DNA of 64,000 nt from an uncultured Oscillospiraceae bacterium (GTDB lineage Bacteria > Bacillota > Clostridia > Oscillospirales > Oscillospiraceae), in assembly GCA_947632175.1 (NCBI GenBank), contig CANROC010000001.1:1-64000 (forward strand), given 5' to 3'. Position numbers and translations under genes: made by a program. How positions within the stretch are numbered: the first letter of the stretch is position 1; each line of letters opens with the position of its first letter. This document shows, piece by piece, positions 53,800 through 64,000 of the stretch. The notes beneath the pieces are model-generated. The model searched no databases and was not told where the DNA came from. It saw only the letters and a list, made by a program, of their open reading frames with translations.

Positions 53800-56700
53800 T
53801 CACGCCTGTTCGGTCTCCTCGTCCAGCTTCATGTAGACGGTGAGTATCTTGGCAAGCGCGGCGCGCTCGGCCTTGTCGTTGGGCTTGAGGAGGCCCGTCT
53901 CATCGCCCTCAAAGAGCCCGTTCTTGGCGCACCAGCTCATGGCCTCCAGGGACCAGGTCTGCACCTTGTCCTTATCCGGGAAGGTGAGCTCGCAGCTCCA
54001 GCCGTCCTCGAAGCCGCCCTTCAGGACGTTCTTCTCGTACCGGTAGAGCATCACGGCCATCTCCTCGCGCGTGATCGCCTGGTCGGGACGGAACGTGTCG
54101 TCCTCGTATCCGTTCACGACCTCCGCCTCCGTGGCCCACGCGATGGCGTCATAGTACCATTCGCCCTCGGCCACGTCGGTGTACCACATCGCCTTGTCGG
54201 ATTTGGCGTTCTTCGCCATGTGCCACAGCACCGTCACCATCTCGGCCCTCGTCACGGTCCCCTCAGGGAGGAAGAGCCCGGTGTCGTAGCCGTTCATGAT
54301 AGCGTGGGCGATGACGTAGTCCGTGAACTGGTGATACCACTTGGTCACGTCCAGATCCGGGAACCGGAGGGACGGGCACTCGTGGAACGTGGCGCTCACC
54401 GTCACGCTGTCCGCAGGCATGGTGAAGGAGTACGTCCCGTCGCCGTTGTCGGTGAGCTCGAGCTTGTTGCCCTTGCTGTCGGTGACGGTCAGGCCGTCGA
54501 ACACGCAGCCGGTGTCGGGCACGGGCAGGAGCGTCACGGTGTCGCCGGTCTTGGGCTCCTCCGGGCTCACCACCACGGTCCCGTGCTCCGTCTCGGGGAC
54601 GGTCACGCCGGTGGTGGGAGGCGTATAGCCGGAGATGCCGCCGGTGCTGGGATCGTCGGTGCTCACCGGCGCGGCCGCCACGCCGAAGGCGTAGACCGAG
54701 AAGTTCCGAGCGCGGATGACGATGTACACGTCGCTTCCGAACACCTGGATGTAGTAGCACTCAAAGCTCGCGGTCTTGCCCACACGCTCGCTGACCTTGC
54801 GCATCTCCTTGGCTTCGTCGCCGTGCTGGCGGATGACAAAAATGTTATCGGGCGTCACGCCGTTTATGAGTTTGCCTGCCAGCTCACTGGAGATCTTGAA
54901 AGACAGGGTCAGCAGCGTAGGCGTCGAGGTGATCAGTTCAGGATTGCCCACAACACCGTTTGTCGTGACCGTCTTCTCCACCGTCACGTCGATGTAGTCG
55001 GTGATGGCGGTTTCCGCCTCACCCTCCGCGACCAGGTCGCCGGCGGCTTCCTGGATCTTGCTCTTGATCTGGTCCGCCGTGTCGGCAACCATGCCTGTGC
55101 TGGAGCGGTCGCCAAGCTCATTGGCCTTCAGGGTGACATCGACGGCGGTGACGTCCGCGTCGTTCTTCTCCGTCGCCACGTCGGTGAGCCCGCCGACAGC
55201 CGGTGCCTGATAGAGATCGCTTTCAACCTTGGTCGTCAGGACAAGGCCGTACAGCACGTATGTGCTGGCGCTGTCCTTGACCTCCGGCGCGTCCACCGTG
55301 ACGCTGCCGGTGGTGGTGTATGTCTCGCCGCTGGCGGTGGTGTCTGTCACGGTAACCGAGTAAGTGCCGTAGGGGACGTTCTCGAATTTAACCGTACCGT
55401 CAGATCCAGTGGTGCCCGTGAATGGTGTCTTGTTCCCGTTGGCGTCAGTAACCGTGATCTTGACTTCGACACCGGCGCCCTCTACGGCATTGCCGTTCTC
55501 GTCCGTGACCGTGATCGTCACGTCGCCGTACTGGGTGACGGTGGTCCCCTCCTCGGCGTCGGGGGCCACGCTGGCCTTCACGTCGCCGCGGACCTCGGTG
55601 TTGCCGGCCTTGCCGGTGACATTGCCGCTTGCGTCAATGTCCACCGTGCCGCCGCCTTCGCCGCCCTTGAGTTTGACTTCTTTGCCGTCAGGCGTCGTGT
55701 ACGTTACTTCCTTGCCCTCGGGGATCTTCAAGTTCTTCGCGGGGAGCTTAACGGTTTCGTCGATCTTGCCTTCGGGGGTCGTTTCGACTGTGCCGTCGGG
55801 TTTCACCGTGATGGTTCCGTCATTTTCAGTATCGGTATTTGTATACGTCTTGCCGTTGACGGTGACGCTCTCGCCGGGGCCGACCTTGACGGAGTAGCTT
55901 CCGTCGTCGCCCAACTCGACCTCTACCTCATCGCCCTCGGCCTCAATGTACCCGTTGGGGTTGTCCAGCTCCACGCTGCCGCCGGCGGGGATATCGACGG
56001 TGGGCTTGCCGTCCGCGCCGTCGCCCGCGTGTACGGTGATGTCGCCCGCGCCGGTGTTCTTGACGCCGGTGCCGGTGCCGTCAGCGCCGCTGCCGACGCG
56101 GATCTCCTCGTCCTTGTTGAGCTCCACGGAGCCCTCGGCCAGCTTCGGGCCGTTCTCGGTGAACTCGACGACCATGTCTTCGGTCTCGCCGGCATTGTCG
56201 TAGGTGGTGGTGTTGCCGTCCTCGTCGGTGACGGTGAGGGTCTTGCCGGCGGGCACGGTGGCCTTGGTGTTCTTGACGGTGTCGCCGTCCTTCTCGCCGG
56301 CCACGACCGTCACGCCGTCGCCGGAGACGTCGTAGTCCTTGCGGGTATCGCCGGAGCCGGCGGTGACGCCGATGGAGGGAAGCTCACCAGCCTCGTCGGT
56401 CAGCTTGACCGTGCCCTTGGTGATGCCCACGTTGCCATTCTCGTCAACGTAGAGGCCCAGCTCCTTATCCTCGCCCGTGGCCTCGTTCTTGTAGGTCTTG
56501 CCGTCGATGGTGACCTCACCGTCCGCGGCCTTCACGTCCGCGCCGGTGCCGTTGTCGCGCGGCTTGGTGACGGTGACGTTGTCGCCGGTGATCTTCAGGT
56601 CCTCGCCGTCCTTGCCGGGGATGCCCTCCACAGTGAGGGACGGGTCGGTGTCACTCCCTTCGCCCTTGGTCATGGTCACGCTGCCGTTGTTGAGGGTGAC

Positions 56701-59700
56701 TTCGCCGCCGTTGGCCTCGGAGTGGTCCACGGTCAGGGTCGCGCCCTTATCCACGCCCTCATAGTGGCCGATGGAGGGGTCAAGGTTGCTCTCAGCCTTG
56801 CCGGGGTCGCCTTTCAGATTTTCCTTCTTCGGCCTGATGTCAAAGGCCGCGCCGTTCTCCGCAAAGACGTGGGAGTTGGTGCCTTCGGATTCAGCGGAGT
56901 AAAGGCCATCCTTGTTGCTGCTCTGGCCGGGGACGAGGACGAAGTGGTTGTTCGCGGGATTGCTGTCATCGTCCAGGCCGTCCTTGCTGTTCGCGACAAC
57001 GCCCTTGGCAGGAGAGCTGAAGCTGGCGTTGTTCATGGCGGCTTCGTCGCCTGCGCTGATGGAGTATCTGGTGCCGCCCTGGACGGTCACTTCGCCTTCG
57101 CCGCCGTTCTTGTCGGCGCCCTTGATCTTCACGTTGGAGCCGCCGGTGCCGTCCTCGTCAGCGGGCACGGAAGCGAAGACCTCCACGTTGCGGCCTTTCA
57201 GCTCCTTTTCCTTGTTGCCGCTCGCAACAGAGGTGTCATCCACGTAAACCGTCGCGTCCTCGTCGGAGGGCAGGATCACGGAGCCGTCCGTCAGCTTCGG
57301 CGGGTTGCTCTTCTTAGTCGTGTCGTTCTTTTTCAGCGTCGCGCCGTTGTCGCCGGCGGTCATGGTGTTGCCGTTGTCGCCGTCTTCATCCGCCACGGTG
57401 ACGGTGGAGCCCGCGCCCAGGGTCAGGCCGCCGGTGGGCAGGTCCTTGACGGTGACGTTGCCGTCCTTATCGACCCAGAGCGTCATGTCGCCGGTGCCGT
57501 TATTCTTGTAGGTGTGGGTCTTGCCGTCCTTGTCCGTCACGGTGAAGGTCTCGCCGTTGGGGACGGTGACCTTGGCCTTGCTCTTTTCGGGCTCATTTTC
57601 GCCGCCGGGGACCTCGGCGGTGACCTCGGTGGTCTTGCCGTCCTTGTTGTTGCCCAGCACGGCGTCGCCGAAGCCCACGGTCTCGCCGTCGGCGAGCTTC
57701 ACGGTGCCGTCGTCCAGCGCCGCGACGTCGTCGTTGACGGTGAATTTGAGGCCGGAGGTGCCGGCGTCCTTGTACGGGCCGGCTTTCTTCGTGCCGTTCA
57801 CGTCGGTGACGGTGATGTTGCCGTCCTCGTCGGCCGTGAAGTATCCGCCCTTATCGCCGCCGGTGACGGAGTAATCCTTGCCGTCCTTATCCTTGAAGGT
57901 CAGCGTCTCGCCGGGGCCGACGTGTACGGGGCCCTCGGTGGGGACATCGATCTCCACGATGAAAGCAGACGCGGGCGTCGGCTCGATTTTGCCGTCCTTG
58001 CCGATGACGATCTCGCTGTTCTCATCGGCGCCGGGCTTCTTCTTGTAGGTCTTGCCGTTCAGCTCAACGCCGTCGGTGCCGGGATCGATGTGGGCGACGC
58101 CGTCCTTGTCGATGGTCACGTCGGCCTTGCCGGTGACCTCCACGCCGTTGACGTTGGCCTTGCCGCCGGCGGGGACCGTCACCTTGGCGTTGCCGTCAGT
58201 GTCCTTTTCGACGGTGACCTTGCCTTCAGTGCCGTCCTGCGTGGCCTCGACGGTCACGCCGTTGACGACGATGGACTCATTTTGCTTGGGCTCAGTGTCG
58301 CCGGCGCCCTTCGCGTCCAGCTCCACCGCACCGTTCTTCAGCGCCGGTCCCTTGTCGGTCAGCTCAACCTCGGCGGACTTGCCAGTGGGGGCGGTATAGG
58401 TGGTGGATTTGTCATTGGGGTCGGTAACGGTAACGTCGCCGCCGTCCTTAGTCTTGGCGGTCGGGTTATTTGTGCCGTCCGTGGTGACGGTCACGCCGTC
58501 GCCGGAGACGTCATAGTGCTTATCGCCCGCCGTCACGCCGACGGAGGTGTCAGTGCCTTCTTCGGTAGTGGGCAGGGTCACGGAGCCGTCCTTGAGCTCA
58601 ACCTTGCCCTTCGGCGTGACCTCAAGCTCCAGCGCACCTTCGCCGGCGTTCTTATAGGTTTTGCCGCCGGTGCTGCCGTCCTCGCCAATGGTGACCTCAC
58701 CGCCCTTGGCGACCTCGACCTTGGCGTTCTCGCTGCCGTCGCTCGCCGGGATAGTCACGGTGACGTTCGGGGTTTCATTGCCGGAACCCTTGATGGAGGT
58801 GTCACCGAAAGGCAGGGTGTCGTCGGTGCCGTCGAGCTTCACCGTGCCTTTCTTGACAGTGACTTTCCCCTGATCATCAATGTGGAGTTCCAAATCGCCC
58901 TCAGTGGCATTGTATTTTTTGCCATCAATATCGACAGACTTGCCTTTCGGCACCGTCACATCAGCGCCGTTGGCTTTGCCGGTCGTGTCGTCATGGGTGG
59001 TGGTGACGGTGATGCCGTCGCCAGTGACCTTGCCCTTCTTGGTTCCATCTTCCCCGGCTTGAACGCCGTCCACATAGACGGAGGGGTCCGTGGCCTCTTC
59101 GCCACTGCCCTTGGTCATGGTGACGCTGCCGTCTCTGAGGGTAACTTCGCCACCGGTTTTGCCTTCTCCATTGGCGTGTTCCACCGTCAGGCTGGCGCCG
59201 TCAGGTTCAGCGCCCTCATAGTGGCCGAGGGAATTGGACTTAAGGGCATCTTTGTCAGCGCCGCTATCGTCTGCTTTCTCGTAGATGTCAAAGGCCGCGC
59301 CGGGCTGAGCGACAACATTTGATGTTGTGTCACTTCCCTGCGTATCATGGTCGCTTGTATTGTCTGTATACAGCTTGCCTTTTCCATTTTTGCCGTTGCC
59401 CTCGTCAGGTTTGAGGACAAACGGGTTGCTACCGGGGCCGTCCTTGTTCTCGTTGATCTCGCCCTTGGCCGGGTAGCCGAAGGTACCGTTGTTCATCGAC
59501 GAAACCTCTCCGTCGGGAATGTAGTATGTAGTACCTTGTTCAACTGTGACCTCGCCGTCGCGGCCAGCGCCGGCATCGCCCTTGGACTTTACAGATGTGC
59601 TATCAGCATAGACCTCCACGTTCTTGCCTTCCAGCCGTTTCTCCTTGGTTCCATCTCCGGTAGCGGTGGGGTCGGTCACGTTGACCTTGCCGCCCTCGTC

Positions 59701-62700
59701 GGGGAGGGTCACGGAGCCTTCGGACAGGAGCGGGGTGTTCTTGCCGTTATCGTCTCTGGTGTTCGGCTTCAGCGTCGCGCCGCCGGTGGGATTGTTTGTT
59801 GTGTCTTGCTTCCCGCCGGTCAGAGTGTTGTCTGTGCCGTCGTCGTTCTTAAAGGTGATCGGGGTATCCTCGCCGATGGTCACGCCGTTGGTGGGAAGAT
59901 CGCCCTCGACGGTGACTTTCCCGTCCTCATCGACCGTAAGGGTCAAATTGCCCTCGCCGTTATTCTTATAAGTATGCTCTTTCCCGTCCTTATCGGTCAC
60001 GGTGAACGTCTCGCCCTTGGGGACGGTAACCTTGGCCTTGCCGGCGCCCTCGCCGTCGGCGGGGGTGACGACCTCGACGGTGACGCTGCTTGCGGGGTTG
60101 GTCGCGGTCGCGTCGTTGCCGAGGGTGACGCTGCCGAAGCCGACGGAATTGCCGTCCGCCAGCTCCACCGCGCCGGAGGCGATGCTGACATCGCCCTTCT
60201 CGTCAAACTCAAGGACGGTGTCCTTCGCTGCTTTGTAGGTCTTGCCTGTTTCGTCGTCCTTCCCCTGGATGGTCACGCTGCCGCCGGCGGGCACAGTCGC
60301 CTGACCGTTGGGATTGGTCTCGCTCACGGGGACCTTGACGGTGACGTTGTGGCTCTCGTCCGGGTTGGTGACGGTGACCTTGCCGCTGGTGGCGCCGTCT
60401 GTGCCGGTGCCCTTGACGGTCACGTCAACGCTTTCGGTTTTTTCGCCGCTCTTGGGCCCGAGCACGGCGGTACCCTCGACGATGGACGTGCTGCCGTCCG
60501 CATCGACGACCACGGAGGTCTTGCCGGTAAATTCGGTGTCGCCGATCTTGGCCTTGCTGCCGGCGGGGATATCCACCTGCGCCTGGCCCTCACCGGGCAT
60601 ATCCTTGGTGACCGTGATATCGCCGGTCCCGGCGCTGTTCTGGACCTGCTTGCCGTTGACATACACGTCCTTGCCCTGAGGCACGTTCACCGCGCCCTCC
60701 AGGAGCTCCACGACGTCCTTGCCGGCTTCGCCCTCGGCGCTGCCGGGGACGGTCACGAGGCCGAGCTTCGCGCTGCCGACTTCGCCGTCCTCAGCGGCGG
60801 GGACGGTGTAGGTGGTGCCGTTGACGGTAACCTTGCCCTCGGGGGCCACGCCCACGGTGCCATTGACGGTGGCCGCATTGCCGGAGGCATCCTTAAGGGA
60901 AGAAGTATTGCCGTCCGCGCCCTTGGTGACGGTGACGTCGCCGCCGCCGGTGGCGGGCTTGACGGTGAATGTGCTGGTATCATCCTTGCCGGGGACAGTC
61001 AGCCCCTTGAAGGTGCTGTCCGCGGCCTTGGATTCGGGAATGGTGGCCTTAGTGCCGTCGGGAGCCTCGGTGAACGGGTCGTCCACGTCGTAGCTGACGG
61101 TCCCGCTCGACGGGCCTGTGTAGGTCACGCCGTCGATTTCCACGGGAGTGCTGGGCGTTGTGGGCGCAACCGTCGCGCCGGTGACCTTGCCGTCCTCGTC
61201 CGTGGTGACGGTGACGGTGGACTCGCCGGAGACGGTCACGTCATGGGCGGATTGGCCCTGCACGCCGAAGCTTGCGCCGTCCGTATTGCCGGAGGCCGGG
61301 TTGACCTTCGCCTCGCCGCCCAAGACAGTCACGTTGCCGTTGCTGTCCACAGAGACCTCCGCGCCGCCCGTGCCGGAGCCGGTGTAGGTGTTGCCGTCCT
61401 TGTCCTTCAGCGTGACGCCGGAGGGCAGCGTCCCGGTCTGCGACTTGCCGGAGCCCATGAGGGACGGGTCGTTGATGGTGATGGTCTTGTCGCTTCCCTC
61501 TTCCTCGGTCGCCTTAATGGCGTCCTCAAGCGTAGCGTAAGGCTCGCCGCCCACCATATACACCGGGTCCGGCTTCTGGAACATCACGTTGTCCAGCAGG
61601 TTGCCTTCAGAACCGGTGGCAGGCGCCACCGCCGTAAAGGCAAACACCATTTCCGTCCGACCTTCTGTCTTGATCGTGTCGGCGAAATGTGTGAATGTCC
61701 CGTTCACTCCGTACATGACCCAGATGGTATACACCGCTTCGGAAGTATCGTCTTGTTTCACATAATACGGACCGGTCATTGTTCCCTTTTGGGTAGGTGC
61801 CGTATAAGAATTACCCTTTGTATCTGTAAATCCGCTGGCGGTAAGTTTTTTCACCAACGTCTGGAACATATCGTCTGTGTTTGCGTTGGGCTTCTGGTAC
61901 TGCCCATCCTCCTTCACCGGGCCAATGACGACGGCCATCATCTGCGTTCTGCTCGCATTTTGTCCGTCTCCGCGCCCCGCGTAATCCAGCGACCAGGCGA
62001 AAGTCTTCTGACCCTCGGTGTTGATCTCCTGATAGAGGCTGGCGGCTTCCTCGCCGTTCAGCTCCGCGACATTTCCGGAAGTCCACGGACTGGCAAACCT
62101 GCCTCCGCTTTCCAGAAGCTGCACAAGATAGTGCGGAACACGGTTCACCAGATTCGGGGAGGCAGACGTCCTCCAGCCATAGATCTCGGACCTCGGCGTA
62201 AAGTTTCCGTAGTAATAGCTTGCGTGGTCAAAGCTCTTGGACACGCTTTCAAACCCGCCGTTCAGCAGCTCCTTACTCAGCAGCCTGACCTTTTTCGCGC
62301 CGCTGCGGTCCACCGTGTTGCCGGTGATCTCCACATAGTCGCCATAGACCAGCGTCTTGCTGCCGTCCTCGTTCAGGATAAGGTTGCCGAGGCCGTCGGC
62401 GGTGGCGGTGTACCACACGCCGCCGTCCGGGTCGCGGATGGTGTTGCTGGCGCTGCCTTCGCCGTTGATGCGCCAGTAGTAGACGGTGCCCGGCTCAGCG
62501 CCGGTGAACTTGGGCTGGAGCCGCTCGTTAACGCCGCTCTGGCCGTTGGTCGCGATCTTGCCGTCGGCGTCGCGCTGGAGCGTAAGCTTGGAGGTATCGG
62601 GGCCGATCTCCTTGACGTTGCCGTCCTTGTCGATCTCGATCGTGATGGGGCCGTTATAGTTCTTCCCGCCGACGGTGATGCTGTCGCCGCCGAGAACGGA

Positions 62701-64000
62701 AACTGTCGCCCTTTCCGATTCCTTCTTGACGGTGACTTCGCCGGTGTGGCTGACATTCACTTTATCATTAAATAGCGTAAACGCCTTGTTGGCGGGTACG
62801 GTGGCGTTGTAAGATTCGCCGCCGAACGGGTCGTCCAGGTCATACTCGGTCGCGCCGGTGAAGGTCACGCCGTCGATGGTGACCTCGTCGGTGGCGGTTG
62901 CTGTGGCCTTCTCTGTGGCTGTGCCCTCTGCTCCTTCGGCGGGGGTAACGGTGACAGTGACGGTCGTCTCGGTATCCGCGCTGACCTCATGGCCGTTCTT
63001 GGTCTTGACGCTGCCGTCCTTATCGACGGTGGCGGTGCCGCCGGTGAGGGTGACGGAGCCCTTAGAGTCAACAGAGACTTTGGCGTCCGCACCGGTCGTA
63101 AACTTGCCGCCGTCCTTGCCCTCAATGGTGACGTTGGAGGCGACGGTCTGGTCGGTGACAGGGGTCACGGTCGAGCCAACGACGGTGACGGTATTGCCGC
63201 TCGTGGCGGCTTTAAGCGCATCGGCGAGGACGGCGTAATTCTTATCGCCGACCTTCGCCTCAGCGGTCTTGGTGAAGTTGCTGAGATTGACAGTTGAGCC
63301 GCTGAATGTGCTGTCAAAGGTCACGACGAGCTCGTCTTTCTCGTTGATTTTCAGCGTGACACCAGTCATGCTGAACGCCTCGACCTTCGCCGGGTCAAAC
63401 ATCTGGCCCTCGGCGGCGGTCAGGGTGACGGAGGTTGTGCCGTCTGTCACGGGCAGGTAACTGACGACGTTGCCGGTGTGGGTTTCGCAGTTCGTACTGC
63501 CGGTGATGGTGAAGTTGGCGCCGCTGATGGTCACCTTATTTGCCTTGGCAAGCCAGTAGCCCGCGGCGTGAGTGTGGGTGGTGATAGAAACCTTGCCGCC
63601 GTCCTTCAGCGTGTCGTTTGTGCCGTCACAGTGCACGACAACATAGTCCGCGCTGTCAGACTTGACGTATTTAAGGCTTTCCTGCGTCGCACCGTCGCCG
63701 GTGAATACCTGCGCGGAAGAACCGCTGCCGATCGACCCGTTGTGGGTCACGCCGACGGAGGAACCGTCGGCAAGAGACTCGATCGCGACCTTCTTGCCGC
63801 TGGCGATCTGAAGATTCTTTGTGGCGGAATCCATGACGACCTTGCCGGTGAGGGTCGTGCCGTCTTCCGTCACGCTGAACATGGCGGAAGAGCCAAGGCC
63901 GGTCCCGGCGGTATACGTGCCGGAGATCGTGGCGTTTGTCAGGGCCACGGTCTTGTCCACCGTGGCGGTCATATCATATTTGCCGCCCTCAAGGGAGAGA
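53800..64000 (-). CDS. Giant SLH-domain surface protein (partial, N terminus beyond window)
   Basis: The frame is open from the edge to 53,800, more than 3,390 codons; the upstream codons at 63,973-64,000 stay in frame, so the start lies outside. Most of the chain is low-complexity beta-rich repeat with phrases like KVTVPAGKT, TVTDKDGK, EVTLNNGS and VSGDGVTV, rich in Gly, Thr, Asp, Lys. A domain resembling carbohydrate-binding jelly rolls lies at about 61,530-62,270 (LLNGGFES onward), a carboxypeptidase-regulatory-like domain near 55,290-55,540, and an InlB-like repeat near 54,370-54,600. Three S-layer homology domains end the protein (about 53,820-54,360). It is probably secreted and held by secondary cell-wall polymers. 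Two blocks about 2.45 kb apart are diverged duplicates. Confidence 0.88.
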   Translation of the reverse strand, partial: LSLEGGKYDMTATVDKTVALTNATISGTYTAGTGLGSSAMFSVTEDGTTLTGKVVMDSATKNLQIASGKKVAIESLADGSSVGVTHNGSIGSGSSAQVFTGDGATQESLKYVKSDSADYVVVHCDGTNDTLKDGGKVSITTHTHAAGYWLAKANKVTISGANFTITGSTNCETHTGNVVSYLPVTDGTTSVTLTAAEGQMFDPAKVEAFSMTGVTLKINEKDELVVTFDSTFSGSTVNLSNFTKTAEAKVGDKNYAVLADALKAATSGNTVTVVGSTVTPVTDQTVASNVTIEGKDGGKFTTGADAKVSVDSKGSVTLTGGTATVDKDGSVKTKNGHEVSADTETTVTVTVTPAEGAEGTATEKATATATDEVTIDGVTFTGATEYDLDDPFGGESYNATVPANKAFTLFNDKVNVSHTGEVTVKKESERATVSVLGGDSITVGGKNYNGPITIEIDKDGNVKEIGPDTSKLTLQRDADGKIATNGQSGVNERLQPKFTGAEPGTVYYWRINGEGSASNTIRDPDGGVWYTATADGLGNLILNEDGSKTLVYGDYVEITGNTVDRSGAKKVRLLSKELLNGGFESVSKSFDHASYYYGNFTPRSEIYGWRTSASPNLVNRVPHYLVQLLESGGRFASPWTSGNVAELNGEEAASLYQEINTEGQKTFAWSLDYAGRGDGQNASRTQMMAVVIGPVKEDGQYQKPNANTDDMFQTLVKKLTASGFTDTKGNSYTAPTQKGTMTGPYYVKQDDTSEAVYTIWVMYGVNGTFTHFADTIKTEGRTEMVFAFTAVAPATGSEGNLLDNVMFQKPDPVYMVGGEPYATLEDAIKATEEEGSDKTITINDPSLMGSGKSQTGTLPSGVTLKDKDGNTYTGSGTGGAEVSVDSNGNVTVLGGEAKVNPASGNTDGASFGVQGQSAHDVTVSGESTVTVTTDEDGKVTGATVAPTTPSTPVEIDGVTYTGPSSGTVSYDVDDPFTEAPDGTKATIPESKAADSTFKGLTVPGKDDTSTFTVKPATGGGDVTVTKGADGNTSSLKDASGNAATVNGTVGVAPEGKVTVNGTTYTVPAAEDGEVGSAKLGLVTVPGSAEGEAGKDVVELLEGAVNVPQGKDVYVNGKQVQNSAGTGDITVTKDMPGEGQAQVDIPAGSKAKIGDTEFTGKTSVVVDADGSTSIVEGTAVLGPKSGEKTESVDVTVKGTGTDGATSGKVTVTNPDESHNVTVKVPVSETNPNGQATVPAGGSVTIQGKDDETGKTYKAAKDTVLEFDEKGDVSIASGAVELADGNSVGFGSVTLGNDATATNPASSVTVEVVTPADGEGAGKAKVTVPKGETFTVTDKDGKEHTYKNNGEGNLTLTVDEDGKVTVEGDLPTNGVTIGEDTPITFKNDDGTDNTLTGGKQDTTNNPTGGATLKPNTRDDNGKNTPLLSEGSVTLPDEGGKVNVTDPTATGDGTKEKRLEGKNVEVYADSTSVKSKGDAGAGRDGEVTVEQGTTYYIPDGEVSSMNNGTFGYPAKGEINENKDGPGSNPFVLKPDEGNGKNGKGKLYTDNTSDHDTQGSDTTSNVVAQPGAAFDIYEKADDSGADKDALKSNSLGHYEGAEPDGASLTVEHANGEGKTGGEVTLRDGSVTMTKGSGEEATDPSVYVDGVQAGEDGTKKGKVTGDGITVTTTHDDTTGKANGADVTVPKGKSVDIDGKKYNATEGDLELHIDDQGKVTVKKGTVKLDGTDDTLPFGDTSIKGSGNETPNVTVTIPASDGSENAKVEVAKGGEVTIGEDGSTGGKTYKNAGEGALELEVTPKGKVELKDGSVTLPTTEEGTDTSVGVTAGDKHYDVSGDGVTVTTDGTNNPTAKTKDGGDVTVTDPNDKSTTYTAPTGKSAEVELTDKGPALKNGAVELDAKGAGDTEPKQNESIVVNGVTVEATQDGTEGKVTVEKDTDGNAKVTVPAGGKANVNGVEVTGKADVTIDKDGVAHIDPGTDGVELNGKTYKKKPGADENSEIVIGKDGKIEPTPASAFIVEIDVPTEGPVHVGPGETLTFKDKDGKDYSVTGGDKGGYFTADEDGNITVTDVNGTKKAGPYKDAGTSGLKFTVNDDVAALDDGTVKLADGETVGFGDAVLGNNKDGKTTEVTAEVPGGENEPEKSKAKVTVPNGETFTVTDKDGKTHTYKNNGTGDMTLWVDKDGNVTVKDLPTGGLTLGAGSTVTVADEDGDNGNTMTAGDNGATLKKNDTTKKSNPPKLTDGSVILPSDEDATVYVDDTSVASGNKEKELKGRNVEVFASVPADEDGTGGSNVKIKGADKNGGEGEVTVQGGTRYSISAGDEAAMNNASFSSPAKGVVANSKDGLDDDSNPANNHFVLVPGQSSNKDGLYSAESEGTNSHVFAENGAAFDIRPKKENLKGDPGKAESNLDPSIGHYEGVDKGATLTVDHSEANGGEVTLNNGSVTMTKGEGSDTDPSLTVEGIPGKDGEDLKITGDNVTVTKPRDNGTGADVKAADGEVTIDGKTYKNEATGEDKELGLYVDENGNVGITKGTVKLTDEAGELPSIGVTAGSGDTRKDYDVSGDGVTVVAGEKDGDTVKNTKATVPAGKTLTVTDEDGNTTTYDNAGETEDMVVEFTENGPKLAEGSVELNKDEEIRVGSGADGTGTGVKNTGAGDITVHAGDGADGKPTVDIPAGGSVELDNPNGYIEAEGDEVEVELGDDGSYSVKVGPGESVTVNGKTYTNTDTENDGTITVKPDGTVETTPEGKIDETVKLPAKNLKIPEGKEVTYTTPDGKEVKLKGGEGGGTVDIDASGNVTGKAGNTEVRGDVKASVAPDAEEGTTVTQYGDVTITVTDENGNAVEGAGVEVKITVTDANGNKTPFTGTTGSDGTVKFENVPYGTYSVTVTDTTASGETYTTTGSVTVDAPEVKDSASTYVLYGLVLTTKVESDLYQAPAVGGLTDVATEKNDADVTAVDVTLKANELGDRSSTGMVADTADQIKSKIQEAAGDLVAEGEAETAITDYIDVTVEKTVTTNGVVGNPELITSTPTLLTLSFKISSELAGKLINGVTPDNIFVIRQHGDEAKEMRKVSERVGKTASFECYYIQVFGSDVYIVIRARNFSVYAFGVAAAPVSTDDPSTGGISGYTPPTTGVTVPETEHGTVVVSPEEPKTGDTVTLLPVPDTGCVFDGLTVTDSKGNKLELTDNGDGTYSFTMPADSVTVSATFHECPSLRFPDLDVTKWYHQFTDYVIAHAIMNGYDTGLFLPEGTVTRAEMVTVLWHMAKNAKSDKAMWYTDVAEGEWYYDAIAWATEAEVVNGYEDDTFRPDQAITREEMAVMLYRYEKNVLKGGFEDGWSCELTFPDKDKVQTWSLEAMSWCAKNGLFEGDETGLLKPNDKAERAALAKILTVYMKLDEETEQA

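Noticed and set aside
53752-59322. Open frame of 1,856 codons on the plus strand, opposite the SLH gene
   Set aside because: It is the antisense shadow of a repetitive, GC-rich gene with strong third-position bias. The translation shows Val/Gly/Asp/His runs without domains, there is no ribosome site, and the minus-strand frame has clear SLH domains.
59347-62775. Open frame of 1,142 codons on the plus strand
   Set aside because: Same reason: shadow of the SLH gene, with no independent start signals or recognisable domains.

Overview
The window looks like chromosomal DNA of a high-GC member of the Firmicutes, class Clostridia, most likely an Oscillospiraceae-type gut anaerobe. Pointers are the Firmicutes order oapA-dxs-tlyA-nadK-argR-recN, a Tyr T-box, TTGACA/TATAAT promoters with 17-bp spacing, AAGGAGG-type ribosome sites, DapL lysine biosynthesis, a maf-mreC-mreD-mrdA-minD morphogenesis cluster and an SLH-anchored surface protein. 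Family assignments come from reading the proteins; no database search was run.

Layout: 1-3,800 repeats, then recG-aph; 3,800-8,350 asnA, a deleted IS200 element, and a T-box operon (zinc-ribbon gene, tyrS, nitroreductase); 8,350-8,720 a convergent pair of tiny transcripts that looks like a type I toxin-antitoxin locus; 8,780-11,750 an ECF sigma factor with an Asp-box membrane partner, a structured gap and a GNAT gene; 11,830-20,300 an operon-like series ending upstream in what I interpret as OLE RNA next to its protein partner oapA; 20,300-33,720 pepF, aspS, hisS, mgsA-like, minD, mrdA, mreD, mreC, maf and a U32 peptidase; 33,720-34,790 a repeat island; 34,790-37,080 a GntR/ABC operon and a second toxin-antitoxin-like locus; 37,086-45,335 asnB, dapL, carA and a carB-dapF fusion; 45,340-46,900 another repeat island; 46,916-53,600 a GH2 beta-galactosidase, tex, a parS-like site, a PdaB-like deacetylase and a HTH-only LysR protein; 53,800 to the edge, more than 3,390 codons of one repetitive SLH surface protein, cut by the window end.

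How the parts connect: dapL and the DapF-like domain sit in the lysine/meso-diaminopimelate route, carAB supplies carbamoyl phosphate, and asnA and asnB give two independent asparagine synthases. mreCD, mrdA, minD, the PdaB-like enzyme and the SLH protein serve the cell wall and surface. Overlapping ATGA or TAATG junctions (recN/AKR, nadK/argR, maf/mreC, sigma/anti-sigma, gntR/ABC, carA/carB) show tight operon coupling.

The most unusual content is non-coding or altered: two homologous loci encoding 29-30-residue peptides with convergent RNAs; a candidate OLE RNA; a CarB-DapF fusion whose DapF part lacks both catalytic cysteines; an MgsA homologue lacking its usual active-site motifs; and dense families of palindromic repeats, including one copy with and one copy without a 63-bp insert.
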